Positions 61,590 through 64,000 of a stretch of 64,000 bases of DNA are shown in pieces; position 1 is the first letter of the stretch, and every line of letters begins with the position of its first letter. The stretch lies in NCBI GenBank assembly GCA_037954235.1, contig JBBMOA010000014.1, forward strand, positions 24,838,273-24,902,272, given 5' to 3'. The DNA comes from Aulostomus chinensis (taxonomy: Eukaryota > Chordata > Actinopteri > Syngnathiformes > Aulostomidae). The notes under the pieces were generated by a model that was not told the DNA's origin, searched no databases, and was given only the letters and a program-made list of their open reading frames with translations. A program made the position numbers and the translations under genes.

Positions 61590-63213
61590 CTAATATGGAG
61601 GCAAAGAAAGAAAAAGACAGCATGAGCATGTTCACGCAGCACATGACAAATACTTTTCCTAAAATCGTAAAGTGGACCAATATTTTTTGAGGATCACACT
61701 CAGTCCTCTATTTCCTATTTAGGGTCCAACTCAGGGACATGGTCTAAGCATGCTCTGCTCCAGTACTAAGTCAATGATATCCAGCTGTAACTCCCACTCA
61801 ACCCTACCACCCAGTTCACTGCAAAATCCTCACGATAGAATTCCAATGGCAGCCATGTGACTCCATTGGGCCGTCGTTAAGAAATGATAAGGATATTACT
61901 GATCACTTTCACAGCAACGCGCTCTGCTGCCACGTCTTACTGCTGATCTTTTAAGTCGTGCTGAACCTGAGCGTGACCTGGAAAGATTACTGACTGCTCT
62001 ACAATCTCCATTAAAAACAAAGAAACTGAGTATCTGCTAGAGGATGGAGAAGCAAATTCAGTAATTATTCTATGACTCACCACATACTGGTTGATAAGTA
62101 GCCTTAGTTAATCAGTTTATTCTCTAATTTCTTACTTTATCTGTGGCTTATGTATTTTTCTTCCTTTTGCAGATGCATGCTACATTAAAAATAATACCTC
62201 TCTTCATCAAAGTGTTACACGATGATACACATGTAAGCTAAATAAACACATCAAAACATACCAGAATTAAATCAAAAATGTACTCTTAAGCTATTCCATT
62301 TTGAAGAACTGCATCTTCAAAAACTGTGTTAGTCTAGATACTTTTGTTAATTCTATCTGCTCATTGCCCCCCTGTAGTTTCAACAGGGCAGAGGTCAGCA
62401 CTCTTCGCTGACAGTTATGGTTAGGAACAACAGAAAAATGATCACAGCATACCAATACAGAGCAGGGTCACCAGGGGGGCTGTAACAACACAGGAAGTGT
62501 GACTTTATTTTGGCAAATTCCAATAGGCTTTGGGCAAGATTTAAATTTCGCTTGGTGATAGTTCAGATGGTCAGACATTCGATAAATATGTAACATTTTT
62601 CAGTATACATCATGCATATTCTATCTTTTTGTTTAAATTTGACATCAGATATCTTTTCAGCACAACTGCTTCTTCTTTTAAGAGTTCATCATCACTTCAG
62701 TTTACTGGGTTAGTCCCAGGCCAGTGAACACATCAAATCTGGAATGATTAGAAATAACAATTCTCCATAATGGCCTCTTGAATAAAATATGTACTCTACA
62801 TTTAAAAGAAACTACGGATCAATACGTTAACATCAATGTCTGAATGTTCTGTCAAAAATTCCATTGTGTCTTGGGAACGGTTTTAGTAACTTTTAACACA
62901 ATAATGAAGAATCTCCTTAAAACTTATGTTTGATAAGTGTAAAGCTGGGAAAGCACCTGTTGTCATACTCCAGACAGGCTGCCTTCAACTTAATGCTCTT
63001 ATGTGTGCGAGAACTTCACACAACAATGGAAACCATCTTCGCATGTATCGACAATCATATAAACACAGCACATCAGACCTGCCTCATAAAACTGACAACT
63101 CTATCTTGGTGTCAAACTAATCGCGTGTTATAAAATCAAGCAATTGACCGAGTATCTTTATGACAAGTTATCGGGGGGGAAAAAAACCCTCATGGCTCAA
63201 TGGCTGACCTTAC
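61590..63213 (-). other. shroom2: shroom2 intron 1 (in the leader)
   Basis: This 1.6-kb intron lies between the noncoding leader exon and the ATG exon. It is AT-rich, with no recognisable repeat family or coding segment. Confidence 0.6.
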
Positions 63214-63480
63214 CTGCGAATCGAACTTCTGGATAAACCGGTGATCACAGCCGTTTTGTCCGGGGTGGCACGCAGCTATCTCTCCGGTCTACCTCAAACA
63301 TACTTCGTCCGTCTTTAGAAACGGTTTTATTCCCAAACGCATCGCGTTGTAAATATTCCACTGCTACGTAAACGATTTTGTGGGAGGTTTTTTTTCCCCT
63401 GTTGAATTTAACGCAGGAGTTCAGTCCGTATTCTCCTTCATGATACCAACCGACGACGCTCTGACTCAGACACTGGAGAG
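63214..63480 (-). promoter_or_regulatory. shroom2: shroom2 leader exon 1 and proximal promoter (approximate 5' end)
   Basis: A strong donor, GCAG|GTAAGG at 63,214, is the most plausible end of a noncoding first exon; upstream sequence is richer in CG than the intron. The leader, if it reaches 63,480, contains short upstream ORFs (for example a six-codon one starting in ATCATGAAGG). It has no start codon in frame with the PDZ exon after its last in-frame stop. The cap site cannot be set from sequence. Confidence 0.6.
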
Positions 63481-64000
63481 TTAAATTGTCTAAGCTAAGC
63501 TAGCCGCTGCCGTGGACAACAGGGAGACCAGCCGCATAGCTAAATACACTACAAGCGCGCCATCTATCGTCGTCTGACAAAAGTTTGTTTTCTTTTAAAT
63601 GTTCTGCTTTATGTGCAAAGATTAAAAAAAAAACACATCATATTTTCTAACACCAAACGAAGGCTTTGTCTAACCCTTCTGGGCGTCAAATACAACTTTG
63701 TACTCCAGTAAATGGCAATTTGATGAACCTGTAAGGGACAAAATGAACGCGTGTGTTTCTATGACAACCTGTTAACTTACAGGTGCTTAGTAGGACCATA
63801 CTTAACTGATTCGCGGAAGTAGTCCAGGCGGAACGTTAGCAGCAATTGTAAAGTTCTAAACTCGTGGTAAAATTGACCTTTAAACGAGTTGGGTGGGCAT
63901 AGCATTTTAGATATCTTCGCCGAAACATATTAGCAAGACATATGAACTATGTTTAAGCACTTGGGAGCCTGGCTTGGAATAGAAAAAGAGATTGGTCAAC
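63481..64000. other. upstream flank of shroom2
   Basis: This is mixed composition with a short CG-containing part near 63,500-63,580, probably promoter, and AT-rich sequence beyond. No coding sequence of a neighbouring gene is recognisable before the window ends. Confidence 0.45.

Noticed and set aside
1..64000. CRISPR arrays, phage-like or other prokaryotic systems, toxin genes, tRNA or rRNA genes
   Set aside because: No regularly spaced repeat with unique spacers, no operon-like gene packing and no rRNA or convincing tRNA fold were seen. The window is ordinary vertebrate nuclear DNA.

Overview
This is nuclear DNA from a vertebrate, almost certainly a ray-finned (teleost) fish. Genes are split by GT-AG introns, long AC/GT microsatellites are scattered throughout, and several degenerate repeats resemble families common in fish genomes. 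The gene content matches human Xp22.2 in compact form: SHROOM2, CLDN34 and WWC3 in that order. No bacterial, viral or CRISPR-type system is present.

Layout, left to right. (1) About 1-13,362 is the first intron of wwc3 (minus strand). It holds microsatellites, a 19-base G run and a degenerate dispersed repeat. (2) wwc3 exon 1 lies at 13,363-13,508 and encodes the first WW domain; its leader and a CpG-containing promoter region lie at about 13,509-14,000. The rest of wwc3 is off the left edge. (3) A single-exon claudin of the CLDN22/24 type lies on the plus strand at 17,196-17,855. (4) Repeat-rich intergenic DNA follows, with a LINE reverse-transcriptase fossil near 20.2 kb and a 61-bp minisatellite at 23.94-24.25 kb. 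(5) A claudin-34-like gene lies on the minus strand at 24,539-25,261. (6) shroom2 (minus strand) fills the rest: leader exon ending at 63,214, start codon at 61,585, stop at 28,403, 3' UTR to about 27,040.

The shroom2 model was built exon by exon from splice sites and reading phase. Ten coding exons join without a frame break into 1,661 codons plus stop: an N-terminal PDZ domain, a large central exon with ASD1, proline-rich exons, and a C-terminal coiled-coil ASD2. Two further intronic exons (44,124-44,203 and 42,724-42,825), plus a short ATG exon ending at 44,280, form an in-frame alternative 5' end that would give a Shroom2 without its PDZ domain. This is the most interesting signal in the window.

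Functionally, the four genes concern epithelial cell shape and junctions: Shroom2 (apical actomyosin and Rho kinase), two claudins (tight-junction strands) and WWC3 (KIBRA-family Hippo scaffold). Their linkage is best explained by inherited synteny; nothing in the sequence shows co-regulation.
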